A stretch of 64,000 nucleotides of DNA from the NCBI RefSeq assembly GCF_019802045.1, contig NZ_JAHVHU010000011.1, positions 62,001 through 126,000 on the forward strand, written 5' to 3'. The notes beneath the pieces were generated by a model that worked only from the letters and a program-made list of their open reading frames with translations, did no database searches and was not told where the DNA came from. Shown piece by piece: positions 46,783-54,440 of this stretch (the stretch's first letter is position 1; every line of letters starts with the position of its first letter). A program made the position numbers and the translations under genes. The stretch is from Membranihabitans marinus (lineage in GTDB: Bacteria > Bacteroidota > Bacteroidia > Chitinophagales > Saprospiraceae).

Positions 46783-46796
46783 ATTATATCACGACC
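46783..46796 (-). promoter_or_regulatory. Candidate shared promoter motif upstream of pta
   Basis: On the minus strand GGTCGTGATATAAT, one base different from the motif upstream of the second universal stress gene. It lies 61-74 bp before the pta start codon, in the region shared with the divergent small gene. Confidence 0.35.
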
Positions 46797-46892
46797 CTCT
46801 TCCATATGATTCCGTAAAATTTCAATGTTAACCCCGGAGATCAGGGGCAAAGGAATAATACCCTTTTTTATTAGTATAAAAAACAACACATC

Positions 46893-47258
46893 ATGCAGAT
46901 TCAAATTAATTTAGACACCAGAATAGCTCATGCGCAAAACAAGTTTCATGAAGTTTATCCTTACTTGAAAATTGATTTTTACAATAAGCCACATGATGAA
47001 GAGGAATTATCGAGGGTTTCCGACATGATTTCACCCAATGAACTTTTCAGCAGCATAAAAACGATTATGAGACCGGAATCGATTGACATTGGCGAAGAGC
47101 GGACCGTAGCACAGGTGGAACAGGAGTTCTATGACAAATTTGGGGTGGCGATGCAAGTATCTCGAAAATCAGGTGATGTGTGGCTTCAAACTTCCAAAAC
47201 TGATCATCTAACGCTCAAAAAACAAAATGAATCAGGAAAAGCCATGAGCGAAAAGTAG
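46893..47258 (+). CDS. Small conserved protein of unknown function, paralogue B
   Basis: A 121-residue soluble protein, the clear paralogue of the one at 40299-40682 (shared VYPYLKIDFY, DMISPNELF, ESIDIGEERTV, GVAMQVSRKSGDVWLQTSKTD). It starts divergently from pta and converges with the second universal stress gene. Its repeated presence beside the Usp, PfkB-like and pta-ackA genes suggests a role in the same stress response, but nothing in the sequence shows a function. Confidence 0.82.
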   Translation: MQIQINLDTRIAHAQNKFHEVYPYLKIDFYNKPHDEEELSRVSDMISPNELFSSIKTIMRPESIDIGEERTVAQVEQEFYDKFGVAMQVSRKSGDVWLQTSKTDHLTLKKQNESGKAMSEK

Positions 47259-47311
47259 ATCAACCACACCGATCAAGTGCTTTTCATCGTGGGCAATGAT
47301 TTCGAATTGTT

Positions 47312-48163
47312 CTAACGTTTTTTCTGCAAAGCGTGAGTGTTGTAACTCATCAATGGAACTGTGGCGACATAATCTATAAATTCCTTTACCCTCCCTTTGC
47401 GAAACAGTTTGCGGATTCCCTTGGCCTCCTTCTCATACAAAACCAATAAATCAGCCTTATTCTCTATCACATAATCGACTAATGTCTGAGACACGTCGGG
47501 AGATACTCGGGTATCACATTTAAAATTGGAGTAGGTCACGCCTTCACAGATTTCTTGGATATAATCTGATTTTTCAGCATCCATTTTCGGTTCTTTTTTG
47601 AACACATGAAGTGCAGAAATACGAGCACCAAATGCCTGGGCAAAAGGCGCCACTTTATTTATGATAAAAATATCCTTGGGCACATCATCCGAGGCATACA
47701 CGATGCTATTAAAGCCATCAAACACAGCTTTTTCAGGTATGGCCAAAACCGGACAGGGTGCTGTTGACACCAGCTCTTTCGTGGTACTGCCCATCAATAT
47801 CTGTTTTAATTCACTTTGTCCTTTTGTACCCGCCACGATGAGGTCTGCTTTCGTGTCCTGAACCACTTCCAGTATTCCCTTGGCATAGGTACTGTTCAAT
47901 GCAACCCGATACGATACCTGTAGATCCGTGTCGGTGAGGTGCGGCTTAGCATATGACTTCAATTTATCGTTTAACGACAGGCCCTGTTTTCTCTCTATTT
48001 CAGAAAAACTGAAGAGAGATGAAGAACTGGGCCGTACACTGGGTAGGTCACCGATACTTACTAAAATAAGTTCTGCATTAAACGTTTCACACAAACCAAT
48101 AGCAAACGATAATGCCGTTGAAGCATTTTTAGAAAAATCTGTGGGATGAACTATTTTTTTCAA
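47312..48163 (-). CDS. Universal stress protein, tandem UspA domains (second copy)
   Basis: A 283-residue protein with two UspA-type domains: IVHPTDFSKNASTALSFAIGLCE...VAGTKGQSELKQILMGSTTKELVSTAPCPVLAIP, then IVYASDDVPKDIFIINKVAPFAQ with a weaker second loop. It is similar in design to the Usp at 21651-22511, and both end with a run resembling RGTVKHFVDHAATVPLMSFN or RVKEFIDYVATVPLMSYN. It is probably induced in the same conditions. Its promoter region contains the bases GGTCATGATATAAT on its own strand, shared almost exactly with pta. Confidence 0.92.
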   Translation of the reverse strand: MKKIVHPTDFSKNASTALSFAIGLCETFNAELILVSIGDLPSVRPSSSSLFSFSEIERKQGLSLNDKLKSYAKPHLTDTDLQVSYRVALNSTYAKGILEVVQDTKADLIVAGTKGQSELKQILMGSTTKELVSTAPCPVLAIPEKAVFDGFNSIVYASDDVPKDIFIINKVAPFAQAFGARISALHVFKKEPKMDAEKSDYIQEICEGVTYSNFKCDTRVSPDVSQTLVDYVIENKADLLVLYEKEAKGIRKLFRKGRVKEFIDYVATVPLMSYNTHALQKKR

Positions 48164-48205
48164 AACATCAGGCTTTTGTTCCTGTAAAAATAGAGAAAAT
48201 CCTCA

Positions 48206-48219
48206 TATTATATCATGAC
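48206..48219 (-). promoter_or_regulatory. Candidate shared promoter motif upstream of the second usp gene
   Basis: On the minus strand the bases read GGTCATGATATAAT, ending about 43 bp before the start codon. Upstream of pta, on the same strand, GGTCGTGATATAAT occurs at 46783-46796, ending about 61 bp before its start. Thirteen of 14 bases agree. TGATATAAT may be an extended -10 box. This is a pattern seen by eye in two promoters only. Confidence 0.35.
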
Positions 48220-48608
48220 CGGTATCATATCCTGCGGGGTTTATAGAAGAATTCCATCAACTTTTCAAATCCTTTGGACTTATTACTTCCTTAGTGGGGT
48301 CAATCAATGATTTAAGAGGTATTTTATGGTTGATCATTGTCGTATAGGATACATGATGTTTTTCATTCCGGGAATCATTTTGCATATTTTCTTTATCGTA
48401 AGTGCAGCAAGCCGTAACTCTTATAGCAAGATTTAGTCAAAGAAAAGTCTACCGGACGTCTATAAATATTTTTTTGATTATAACCGGATTAGTAAAAATA
48501 CGTGGTTGAGAATTCCATATAAACAGGTTATTTAAATACGAAAATTCTGTCAAAAAATAAGATGGTCAGGTTGAACACCTACGGATTTCAAAGCACTAAC
48601 ATTCCTCT

Positions 48609-48639
48609 CCCCGAATGGCACCTATCGGCTTATTCGGGG
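48609..48639. repeat. Hairpin CCCCGAAT...ATTCGGGG
   Basis: An 8-bp perfect stem with a 15-base loop, about 450 bp upstream of the second usp start. No T-run follows. It may belong to one of the palindromic repeat families of this region. Confidence 0.5.
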
Positions 48640-48708
48640 TTATTCACCTTCGACACCTTCGGTGTTATTGGGTACTGAGCTTCCTCCGAAAAGTCTGATT
48701 TTCGCAAA

Positions 48709-48845
48709 AGTAACCCCGGTATTTATGCCGGGCTTAAAAAAATGTAAAACACTATTGGGCTTTAACCCCAAATGCATGTTTCTTAATGGCTAAAGCCAAA
48801 TTTTGCGTTATCATAACAACCCCGGGCTGAAGCACCGGGGTTACT
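48709..48845. repeat. 137-bp palindromic element, copy 2
   Basis: Outer arms AGTAACCCCGGT at 48709-48720 and ACCGGGGTTACT at 48834-48845 are perfect inverted repeats, extended by GCCGGG/CCCGGGC. A nested pair TGGGCTTTAA/GGCTAAAGCC lies inside. Length, layout and internal bases match the element at 34961-35096. It contains no gene. Confidence 0.8.
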
Positions 48846-48938
48846 CATTTCAATTTAGACTTTCTGGAGTGGCCTCGGTGTTCAACAGAAGACCCAATAG
48901 ATTGTAATTTTACGATAAAAAGAGATCATTAATACTCA

Positions 48939-49033
48939 GAACCCCGGATGGGGTTCAAAGTGAATAACCCCCGGCAAGCGAAGTGCAGCCGGGAGAAAGA
49001 GCCCCTCCCTATTGAGAACCCCGTACGGGGTTC
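48939..49033. repeat. Pair of GAACCCCG-type palindromes
   Basis: GAACCCCGGATGGGGTTC (48939-48956) and the perfect 18-bp palindrome GAACCCCGTACGGGGTTC (49016-49033) flank a third small stem, CCCCCGGC...GCCGGG. They form a compact palindromic array different from the REP and the 137-bp families. Confidence 0.75.
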
Positions 49034-49440
49034 AATGTTAAAGGAAAGTCAGTTATTTAATATCCATGTATTCGAAAATGCTATAGCAGCCAATTTGTAC
49101 ATAGAATATTACGATAAGAGAAATAGCATTGGAACTTGATCAAACACGGCTAATCTTCCAAAATAAATTAAAGATCTGGACAAAATATACATTCCACGTT
49201 TAAGCGATGCCTATTTGGGAATGATAGATTTTGATACTAAAACCTTTTGGGATCATCCACTCAAAGATTTATAGTACATAACCTTGATAGATTTTTTACA
49301 CCGTGAAGCGTTTACCCTTGTATGTATGAAAGCCAGAAGACCCATTGTAAGCGATAGCACCATTGGGATAAAATAGTATGGTGGTATTTGAGAATTAAAG
49401 AATTATGTAATGATTGGGATACAAATTTACGCAGGCCAAG

Positions 49441-49557
49441 CCACTCTCACTCTCATTCCCACTCTCACTCTCATTCCCACTCTCACTCTCATTCCCACTC
49501 TCACTCTCATTCCCACTCTCACTCTCACACCCACACTCACACCCACACTCACACCCG
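49441..49557. repeat. Minisatellite: five 18-bp and two 12-bp units
   Basis: CCACTCTCACTCTCATTC is repeated from 49441 in steps of 18 bp (49441, 49459, 49477, 49495, and a variant at 49513), then CCACACTCACAC twice from 49531. The block lies just past the 3' end of the tRNA gene. Its strand bias (C/T on plus, G/A on minus) is striking. The copy number is probably unstable. Confidence 0.9.
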
Positions 49558-49561
49558 TAAG

Positions 49562-49635
49562 TGACCCCGGCAGGATTCGAACCTGCGACCTACTGATTAG
49601 AAGTCAGTTGCTCTATCCAGCTGAGCTACGGGGCC
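49562..49635 (-). tRNA. tRNA-Arg (anticodon TCT)
   Basis: On the minus strand a 74-base cloverleaf begins GGCCCCGTAGCTCAGCTGGA, with D-arm GCTC...GAGC, anticodon arm CTGACTTCTAATCAG (anticodon TCT, read as arginine AGA/AGG) and T-arm GCAGGTTCGAATCCTGC. The acceptor GGCCCCG pairs with CGGGGTC, with one G-T pair, and the discriminator is A. CCA is not encoded. No integrase lies next to it. Confidence 0.97.
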
Positions 49636-49739
49636 AATTTGTTAGAATTGCGGCACAAAACTAAAAAAATACCGGGCAATTCTGTACATTTTATATCGAC
49701 TATTTGAAAACCAATTTCATACTAACTAAGATACACGCC

Positions 49740-50423
49740 ATGACTACGAATCAGTCCTCCGTCAAAATCGAAGAATCCTGGGCTCGGGTACTTGAAAAAG
49801 AGTTTCAGAAACCATACTTTCAAAAACTCACTCAATTTATAAAATCAGAACAGAGTAAAAATAAAACCATCTATCCACCCGGATCACTGATCTTCAACGC
49901 ATTCAATTCCACGCCATTCGATCAGGTGAAAGTGGTCATTCTCGGTCAAGACCCCTACCATAAAGCGGGGCAGGCCATGGGCTTAAGTTTTTCGGTTCCG
50001 AAAGGAATCCGGATCCCCCCTTCGTTGAGGAACATATACAAAGAACTGCATCGCAGCACAGATTTTGATATTCCCAGCCATGGCGACCTGACACCCTGGT
50101 CGCGTCAAGGGGTGTTTTTACTAAATGCAGTCCTGACCGTCGAGGAAGCACAACCGCGGTCTCATTCCAAAGCGGGGTGGGAAACATTTACGGATGCTGT
50201 CATTGATAAACTGTCTACGGAGCGAAGCGGAATCGCATTTCTTTTGTGGGGAAATTTTGCACGTTCCAAAAAATCGCTGATCGATCCGAAACGACACTTA
50301 ATTCTGGAAAGCAAGCATCCTTCCCCGTTGGCAGGGAATGCGTTTCATGGGAATAATCATTTTGCCGATACCAATGTATATCTTACAAAAAATGGGCAAA
50401 AACCCATAAATTGGCAGGTTTGA
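49740..50423 (+). CDS. ung: Uracil-DNA glycosylase
   Basis: Removes uracil from DNA as the first step of base excision repair. From ATG 49740 the 227-residue protein has the family-1 catalytic motif VVILGQDPYHKAGQAMGLSFSV, whose Asp activates water, the region GVFLLNAVLTVEEAQPRSH, LLWGNFARSKK, and the DNA-intercalating motif ESKHPSPLAGNAFHGNNHF. The usual order of motifs and length are as in E. coli Ung. An in-frame TTG at 49704 is not needed. It is followed by a heptanucleotide repeat. Confidence 0.97.
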   Translation: MTTNQSSVKIEESWARVLEKEFQKPYFQKLTQFIKSEQSKNKTIYPPGSLIFNAFNSTPFDQVKVVILGQDPYHKAGQAMGLSFSVPKGIRIPPSLRNIYKELHRSTDFDIPSHGDLTPWSRQGVFLLNAVLTVEEAQPRSHSKAGWETFTDAVIDKLSTERSGIAFLLWGNFARSKKSLIDPKRHLILESKHPSPLAGNAFHGNNHFADTNVYLTKNGQKPINWQV

Positions 50424-50425
50424 AA

Positions 50426-50481
50426 TTGGCTGTTGGCTGTTGGCTGTTGGCTGTTGGCTGTTGGCTGTTGGCTGTTGGCTA
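50426..50481. repeat. 7-bp tandem repeat (TTGGCTG), seven full copies and a partial
   Basis: Directly after the ung stop, TTGGCTG is repeated seven times (50426-50474), with an incomplete eighth. The block stands 70 bp upstream of the DUF423 gene and so may lie in its promoter. Because seven is not a multiple of three and the copies are perfect, slippage would change the distance or any overlapping frame. Confidence 0.93.
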
Positions 50482-50550
50482 CCTGCAAACCACAAACGGC
50501 CGCAGGCCACAAACAACAAACGGCCCTCAGGCCACTAAACTTTACAAAAC

Positions 50551-50934
50551 ATGAAATTCATCATTACATTTATTTTTGGAGCTCTGGCCGTCGGTATCGG
50601 AGCCTTTGGAGCCCATGCTCTGGACAGCGTGATGGACACCTATGGAAAAGAGATATTCAACACAGGAAATCGCTACCATTTCTACCACACCTTTCTGATG
50701 TTGTTCATTGGGTGCATCATACTCATCAAGGGCGGCCATCCTTTGTTGAACGCAGCCTGGTATTTTGCTGCTGGAGGGATTATCCTTTTTTCAGGATCCT
50801 TGTATCTCATGGCCACCCAATCCGGTCACTCCATCCCTTCGAGTATTCTGGGTCCCATCACCCCATTGGGCGGACTGCTATTTTTGACAAGCTGGATCCT
50901 TCTGCTGGTTTATGCCTGGAAAAACATGAATTAA
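50551..50934 (+). CDS. DUF423 family membrane protein
   Basis: A 127-residue protein with four membrane helices (FIITFIFGALAVGIGAFGAHAL; FYHTFLMLFIGCIILI; AAWYFAAGGIILFSGSLYLMA; PLGGLLFLTSWILLLVYAW). GAFGAHAL at the end of the first helix, YHTFLML and GILFSGSLY-like sequence are the DUF423 (YgdD/TMEM256-like) marks. The function of the family is unknown. It lies after ung on the same strand. Confidence 0.9.
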   Translation: MKFIITFIFGALAVGIGAFGAHALDSVMDTYGKEIFNTGNRYHFYHTFLMLFIGCIILIKGGHPLLNAAWYFAAGGIILFSGSLYLMATQSGHSIPSSILGPITPLGGLLFLTSWILLLVYAWKNMN

Positions 50935-51007
50935 TTATTTAGATTTGCATCCCTTTTTTAAAAATTGTGTACTTTAAAATAAGAAACAGACTTAAGCTAA
51001 AACGACT

Positions 51008-51457
51008 ATGAAAAAATCATTACTCTTTCTATTTGGACTTTGTTTTTTATTTGCCATTCAAGGTCAGGCACAGGATTATTCCAGATCTGTCGGCGTACGG
51101 GGTGGACTGGGTGCGAATGTCACCTATAAGCAATTTGTAGGACCAGAATCTGCTTTTGAACTTTTGGGTGGTTTTTATTTTGGGGACGTCTACGCCAGTT
51201 TGACCTATGAAAAACACAATGCATTCACCAACGATGTTCGCGGTTTGACCTGGTATTGGGGGATTGGTGCTTCTGTATTGCTTTCTAGTGGGGGAATCGG
51301 TATAGGTGGCCTCGGTGCCATCGGACTCGATTATGCGTTTGGAGATATTCCACTCAATATTTCTCTGGATTGGATGCCGCACTTATATCTCATCGGTGGC
51401 AATGGATTTGAAGCCGGGGGTGGTGGTTTTAGCTTACGATATATTTTGGAACGCTGA
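51008..51457 (+). CDS. Small secreted, probably outer-membrane, beta-barrel protein
   Basis: A 149-residue protein with a signal peptide (MKKSLLFLFGLCFLFAIQGQAQ, cut after AQ) and a body of alternating, glycine-rich strands (VGVRGGLGANVTYKQF, FELLGGFYFGDVYASLTYE, GIGGLGAIGLDYAFG) ending in LRYILER, with an aromatic or hydrophobic end typical of barrel proteins. It resembles small outer-membrane beta-barrel proteins with no known ligand. The C-terminal strand suggests insertion into the outer membrane. It has its own upstream region with no partner gene. Confidence 0.75.
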   Translation: MKKSLLFLFGLCFLFAIQGQAQDYSRSVGVRGGLGANVTYKQFVGPESAFELLGGFYFGDVYASLTYEKHNAFTNDVRGLTWYWGIGASVLLSSGGIGIGGLGAIGLDYAFGDIPLNISLDWMPHLYLIGGNGFEAGGGGFSLRYILER

Positions 51458-51664
51458 GGCAATAGCTCCTTTCTCAGCCCGGATTATTTGCCACATCAGA
51501 CTTCTTGTGTCCTACACCTCGGCAAGATGCGGTCAGGCTAATCTCGTCGTTTTTATAAATGGGTTAGCAGTATGAGGCCAAATGATCTTTACGTCGGTAA
51601 AGATGAATTGTCATTTTCAGAACACCAACGGTTACAGGGACGACCTGCCATCACGACCATTCCG

Positions 51665-51922
51665 CTATTCCTCTGCCGGAGACTTCTTATTTTTCCACCA
51701 GATGTAGCCGAAAGTACCAAACAATATGTAAGGTAGCCCAAGTAGCAATAAGATCCCCTTATTAAGTCCTGAACCTGCAGTCCCTCCCGAAGCTAAATTG
51801 GTTTCTGCACCGATGCGGCACATGGGACATTGGGCCATAACTTCTGCAACCGGAAGAAGAATAAGTACGCCGACAACAAGCAGCGCAAGCATCATTTTTC
51901 GATATCGTGCTTTATTTCTCAT
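51665..51922 (-). CDS. Small membrane protein with CPMC motif, end of respiratory cluster
   Basis: An 85-residue protein with an N-terminal helix that may act as a signal (MMLALLVVGVLILLPVAEVMAQ), a CPMCR motif just after it, and a second helix (ILLLLGLPYILFGTFGYIWW). Short proteins of this kind end the oxidase clusters of many Bacteroidota, as I remember. The two cysteines might bind a metal such as copper or heme, which is speculation. It follows the DUF420 gene by 22 bp. Confidence 0.75.
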   Translation of the reverse strand: MRNKARYRKMMLALLVVGVLILLPVAEVMAQCPMCRIGAETNLASGGTAGSGLNKGILLLLGLPYILFGTFGYIWWKNKKSPAEE

Positions 51923-51944
51923 AACAATTCAAAGATACACAAAT

Positions 51945-52481
51945 TTAATAACAATCCCTCAACATGAGGTATAGAACAGGTCCTGTGATGGTCACATAAA
52001 ACCAGAGCGGGAAAACCCACCGGGCCATTTTCTTATGCCGTTCGAATTGGAAGGTAACCGCCCGGATAAAAGTAAACAAAATAAAAGGCAGAATGACAGC
52101 CGCTAATATGATGTGACTGATTAATAAGAAAAAATATATATAACGGACCGTGCCCTCTTTACAATACAGGGTTTCTGGCATGGTAAAATGATATACGACA
52201 TACGACATCAAAAATAAAACCGAAAGGATCAAAGCTGTTACCATAAAGCGCCGGTGGCGCTGAATATTCTTGTTTTTGATCGACCAGAACGCAATTAAAA
52301 GACAAATGGAAGCCAGACCATTGAGGGTGGCGTGAAAGGCAGGCAGGTATCCAAAATCAATATCCACATTCAGTTTGACCCGACGCATCATCAATACCAG
52401 GACGAACACGACAATACTTACCACTATAGCACCTGCATTGAGTTTTTTCTCAAGCGATTTATTCGCTGCTTTGTTTTGCAT
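51945..52481 (-). CDS. DUF420 family membrane protein
   Basis: A 178-residue protein with five membrane helices and DUF420 features: FHATLNGLASICLLIAFWSIKNKNIQRHRRFM, SYVVYHFTMPET and ISHIILAAVILPFILFTFIRA, which place conserved histidines in and near the membrane. DUF420 proteins lie in caa3/aa3 oxidase clusters and are thought to help assemble the oxidase, perhaps as a heme- or copper-related factor. Its start overlaps the end of the previous gene by 23 bp. Confidence 0.9.
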   Translation of the reverse strand: MQNKAANKSLEKKLNAGAIVVSIVVFVLVLMMRRVKLNVDIDFGYLPAFHATLNGLASICLLIAFWSIKNKNIQRHRRFMVTALILSVLFLMSYVVYHFTMPETLYCKEGTVRYIYFFLLISHIILAAVILPFILFTFIRAVTFQFERHKKMARWVFPLWFYVTITGPVLYLMLRDCY

Positions 52482-53019
52482 TTTGATTTCGTTTGTCTAT
52501 CTGATAATCGACCATTGGAAAGGCATAAGAGATATCTTCCAGAAGTTTTTTATACAATTCGGGATCATCCCGATCATAGATCTGAAGAATTCGATTGAAT
52601 ACATCGACTAATAGTACGTCGCCATATCTTGTCATATCCTCTCCTGAATTGGCATATCGATACCCCATCATGCGGGTTTTGACTGTATGTTCCAATTCCG
52701 GTTCATACATCATAAAAGCCAGATCAGTGCGATCATTTATGATATACATGATGTGTTCGATCTGTGTGATGTCAAAAATCGACTCTTTCGTACCGATTAC
52801 TTTCAATACATAAGGCAACTTAACCAGGTATTCTGTTTGTTCTGCGCCTTCCGCATTAAGAAATTGGACTTTGAGGTCTAGGGATATACTATCTTTGGGT
52901 TGAAGTGTGGCTGATATTTTCATTCGGTCATCAGCTGCCCGCTGTAGCACAAAATAGCCGATCACTGGAATGGCAAATAATATAAAAACAGCTAAAAGAA
53001 AATCTCTTCTCAACTTCAT
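52459..53019 (-). CDS. Membrane-anchored periplasmic protein of unknown function (SCO-position gene)
   Basis: A 186-residue protein with one N-terminal helix (FLLAVFILFAIPVIGYFVLQ) and a soluble domain of about 155 residues. It lies where Bacteroidota often carry an SCO1-type copper chaperone, between oxidase subunit IV and DUF420, but it has no CxxxC and no cysteine at all in the soluble part. The fold cannot be told from sequence; the strands (LVKLPYVLKVIGT, HIMYIINDRTDLAFMMY, VLLVDVFNRILQIYD) might still be thioredoxin-like. If it is a degenerate SCO it cannot bind copper in the usual way. Confidence 0.7.
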   Translation of the reverse strand: MKLRRDFLLAVFILFAIPVIGYFVLQRAADDRMKISATLQPKDSISLDLKVQFLNAEGAEQTEYLVKLPYVLKVIGTKESIFDITQIEHIMYIINDRTDLAFMMYEPELEHTVKTRMMGYRYANSGEDMTRYGDVLLVDVFNRILQIYDRDDPELYKKLLEDISYAFPMVDYQIDKRNQNAKQSSE

Positions 53020-53140
53020 ATTCTGAGTACCTGTAGTGAATAATCCTATTCTGTCTCTCGCCCCTTCAGGATCAGCCGTTCATCCAAATTCATCCCTGGT
53101 GTGCATCCGTTTTACCTCCTAAGATCTTTGCCCGGAATCC

Positions 53141-53569
53141 CTAGTGGATGTTTTTGATGCGCTCGGATTCCAGTGAAGGCGATATATCAGGTACTACCCG
53201 TTCGGACTGAAGCTGGTCTTGTTGCAGGATGTACGAGCGATTGCCATGCCAGTAAGAACCCTCCCATAGGAAAGCTATGATGGCGAAAATCAATAACAAT
53301 AGGGGTAATAGTACAGTCCTTGTCATGGTTTTGGTTTCCAAACCTAAATGCATAAAATGAAAAACGATAAAGTAAGCTTTATACAGAGAGAGCACGATAA
53401 TTATTGTACCTGCTACATAATGAACCCAGGTCAGGTAATACGCTTCTTCCCAGCCGAGGTACCCTTTTCCAAATAATGAAATTATAACTTCAATGACAGT
53501 AACGACTGCGAGCATTTTCAACCCATAATACGCTAGTCGGACTGCTTCTTCATGACTATGATGTTGCAT
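53141..53569 (-). CDS. coxD: Cytochrome c oxidase subunit IV-like protein
   Basis: A 142-residue protein with three membrane helices (LKMLAVVTVIEVIISLF; YVAGTIIIVLSLYKAYFIVFHFMHLG; TVLLPLLLLIFAIIAFLW). The second helix with AYFIVFHFMHLGLE is the hallmark of the COX4/CyoD-type small subunit of prokaryotic oxidases. It follows the second subunit III gene by 15 bp. The C-terminal 30 residues are hydrophilic, which is slightly longer than usual. Confidence 0.88.
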   Translation of the reverse strand: MQHHSHEEAVRLAYYGLKMLAVVTVIEVIISLFGKGYLGWEEAYYLTWVHYVAGTIIIVLSLYKAYFIVFHFMHLGLETKTMTRTVLLPLLLLIFAIIAFLWEGSYWHGNRSYILQQDQLQSERVVPDISPSLESERIKNIH

Positions 53570-53584
53570 AATTCGATTTCTTTT

Positions 53585-54430
53585 TTAGAGTAAGTAAAAT
53601 ACAAGGAAAACAAAAACCCAGACCAAGTCAACAAAGTGCCAATACAGCCCAATTTTTTCAACCGTTTCGTATTGGGTCTTTTTTCGGTCATACAATCCAC
53701 TTGCAGAATTGATCGTCGCAATAATCAATAACAAGACTCCGATACTAACGTGAAATCCATGAAATCCCGTGATGCAGAAGAACAAGGAACCAAAGGTTTG
53801 AGGTCCCATTGCCTCGCGCGCGATTTTACCACTGTCTTCCCCGGATGTAATCTGGAAGTCCCTGAAATGCCATTCGCCATCCACTTTATGAACAAGGTAG
53901 GAGTCGCCGGCTCGAAAAGCCTCTTGCTGAGCACCGTTTTCATCGAGATAAATCCCATCCACGGTGTGTGTACCAAAAGGGTTCTCAAAGATCGTCATGT
54001 TTTCCACTGCTATGAGGTTATACCACTCATAAGCCTGACAACCCAAAAATGTAAAACCACCGATCACAGTCAGGGTTAACCAAAAAACCACCCCTTTTCT
54101 GTTTTCACGTTTTCCTTCCTGAACCGCACGAACCATGGTGACTGAACTTGCAATCAGCACAAAGCTCATTACGGTTACAAAAATCAATGGCATGTTGGTG
54201 AAGCCCCCCGGGAAACTTTGAAATACAAAATCCGGAACGGGCCAGGTCGGTACGCTCAAGCGAAGCGCTCCATACGCAATCAGGAAACCACAAAAGGTAA
54301 AAGCATCCGATAACAGGAAGTACCACATCATCAGTTTGCCAAAACTGGCTTTCATTGGAGGTGTACCTCCCGACCAATCCTCATTTATGGTCTGATCTTT
54401 ACTTACTTCTGTTAATAATTTTTCGGCCAT
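53585..54430 (-). CDS. coxC: Cytochrome c oxidase subunit III (second copy, longer)
   Basis: From ATG 54430 a 281-residue subunit III with the family helices: LMMWYFLLSDAFTFCGFLIAYGALRLS, FVTVMSFVLIASSVTMVRAVQEG, VVFWLTLTVIGGFTFLGCQAYEWY, then a hydrophilic insert of about 80 residues before FFCITGFHGFHVSIGVLLLIIATI and YWHFVDLVWVFVFLVFYLL. GFHGFHV and HFVDLVWVF are conserved in COX3. The insert is longer than in common members. Two different subunit III genes in a row are typical of Bacteroidota oxidase clusters. Confidence 0.93.
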   Translation of the reverse strand: MAEKLLTEVSKDQTINEDWSGGTPPMKASFGKLMMWYFLLSDAFTFCGFLIAYGALRLSVPTWPVPDFVFQSFPGGFTNMPLIFVTVMSFVLIASSVTMVRAVQEGKRENRKGVVFWLTLTVIGGFTFLGCQAYEWYNLIAVENMTIFENPFGTHTVDGIYLDENGAQQEAFRAGDSYLVHKVDGEWHFRDFQITSGEDSGKIAREAMGPQTFGSLFFCITGFHGFHVSIGVLLLIIATINSASGLYDRKKTQYETVEKIGLYWHFVDLVWVFVFLVFYLL

Positions 54431-54440
54431 TTTCAACGAT

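Larger units (their letters stand above)
48231..49561. other. Gene-poor region with palindromes and decayed fragments
   Basis: About 1.3 kb without an intact gene. It contains a hairpin (48609-48639), the second copy of the 137-bp palindromic element (48709-48845), two small palindromes of the GAACCCCG type, and a minisatellite at its right end. Short translatable remnants occur at about 49040-49137 (...LYIEYYDKRNS...) and 49167-49274 (IPRLSDAYLGMIDFDTKTFW...); neither has a start or a family I can name, and they may be relics of lost genes. Confidence 0.55.

Noticed and set aside
49040-49274. Remnants such as LYIEYYDKRNS as the end of an IS3-type transposase
   Set aside because: The likeness is too short and there is no catalytic motif or terminal repeat nearby.
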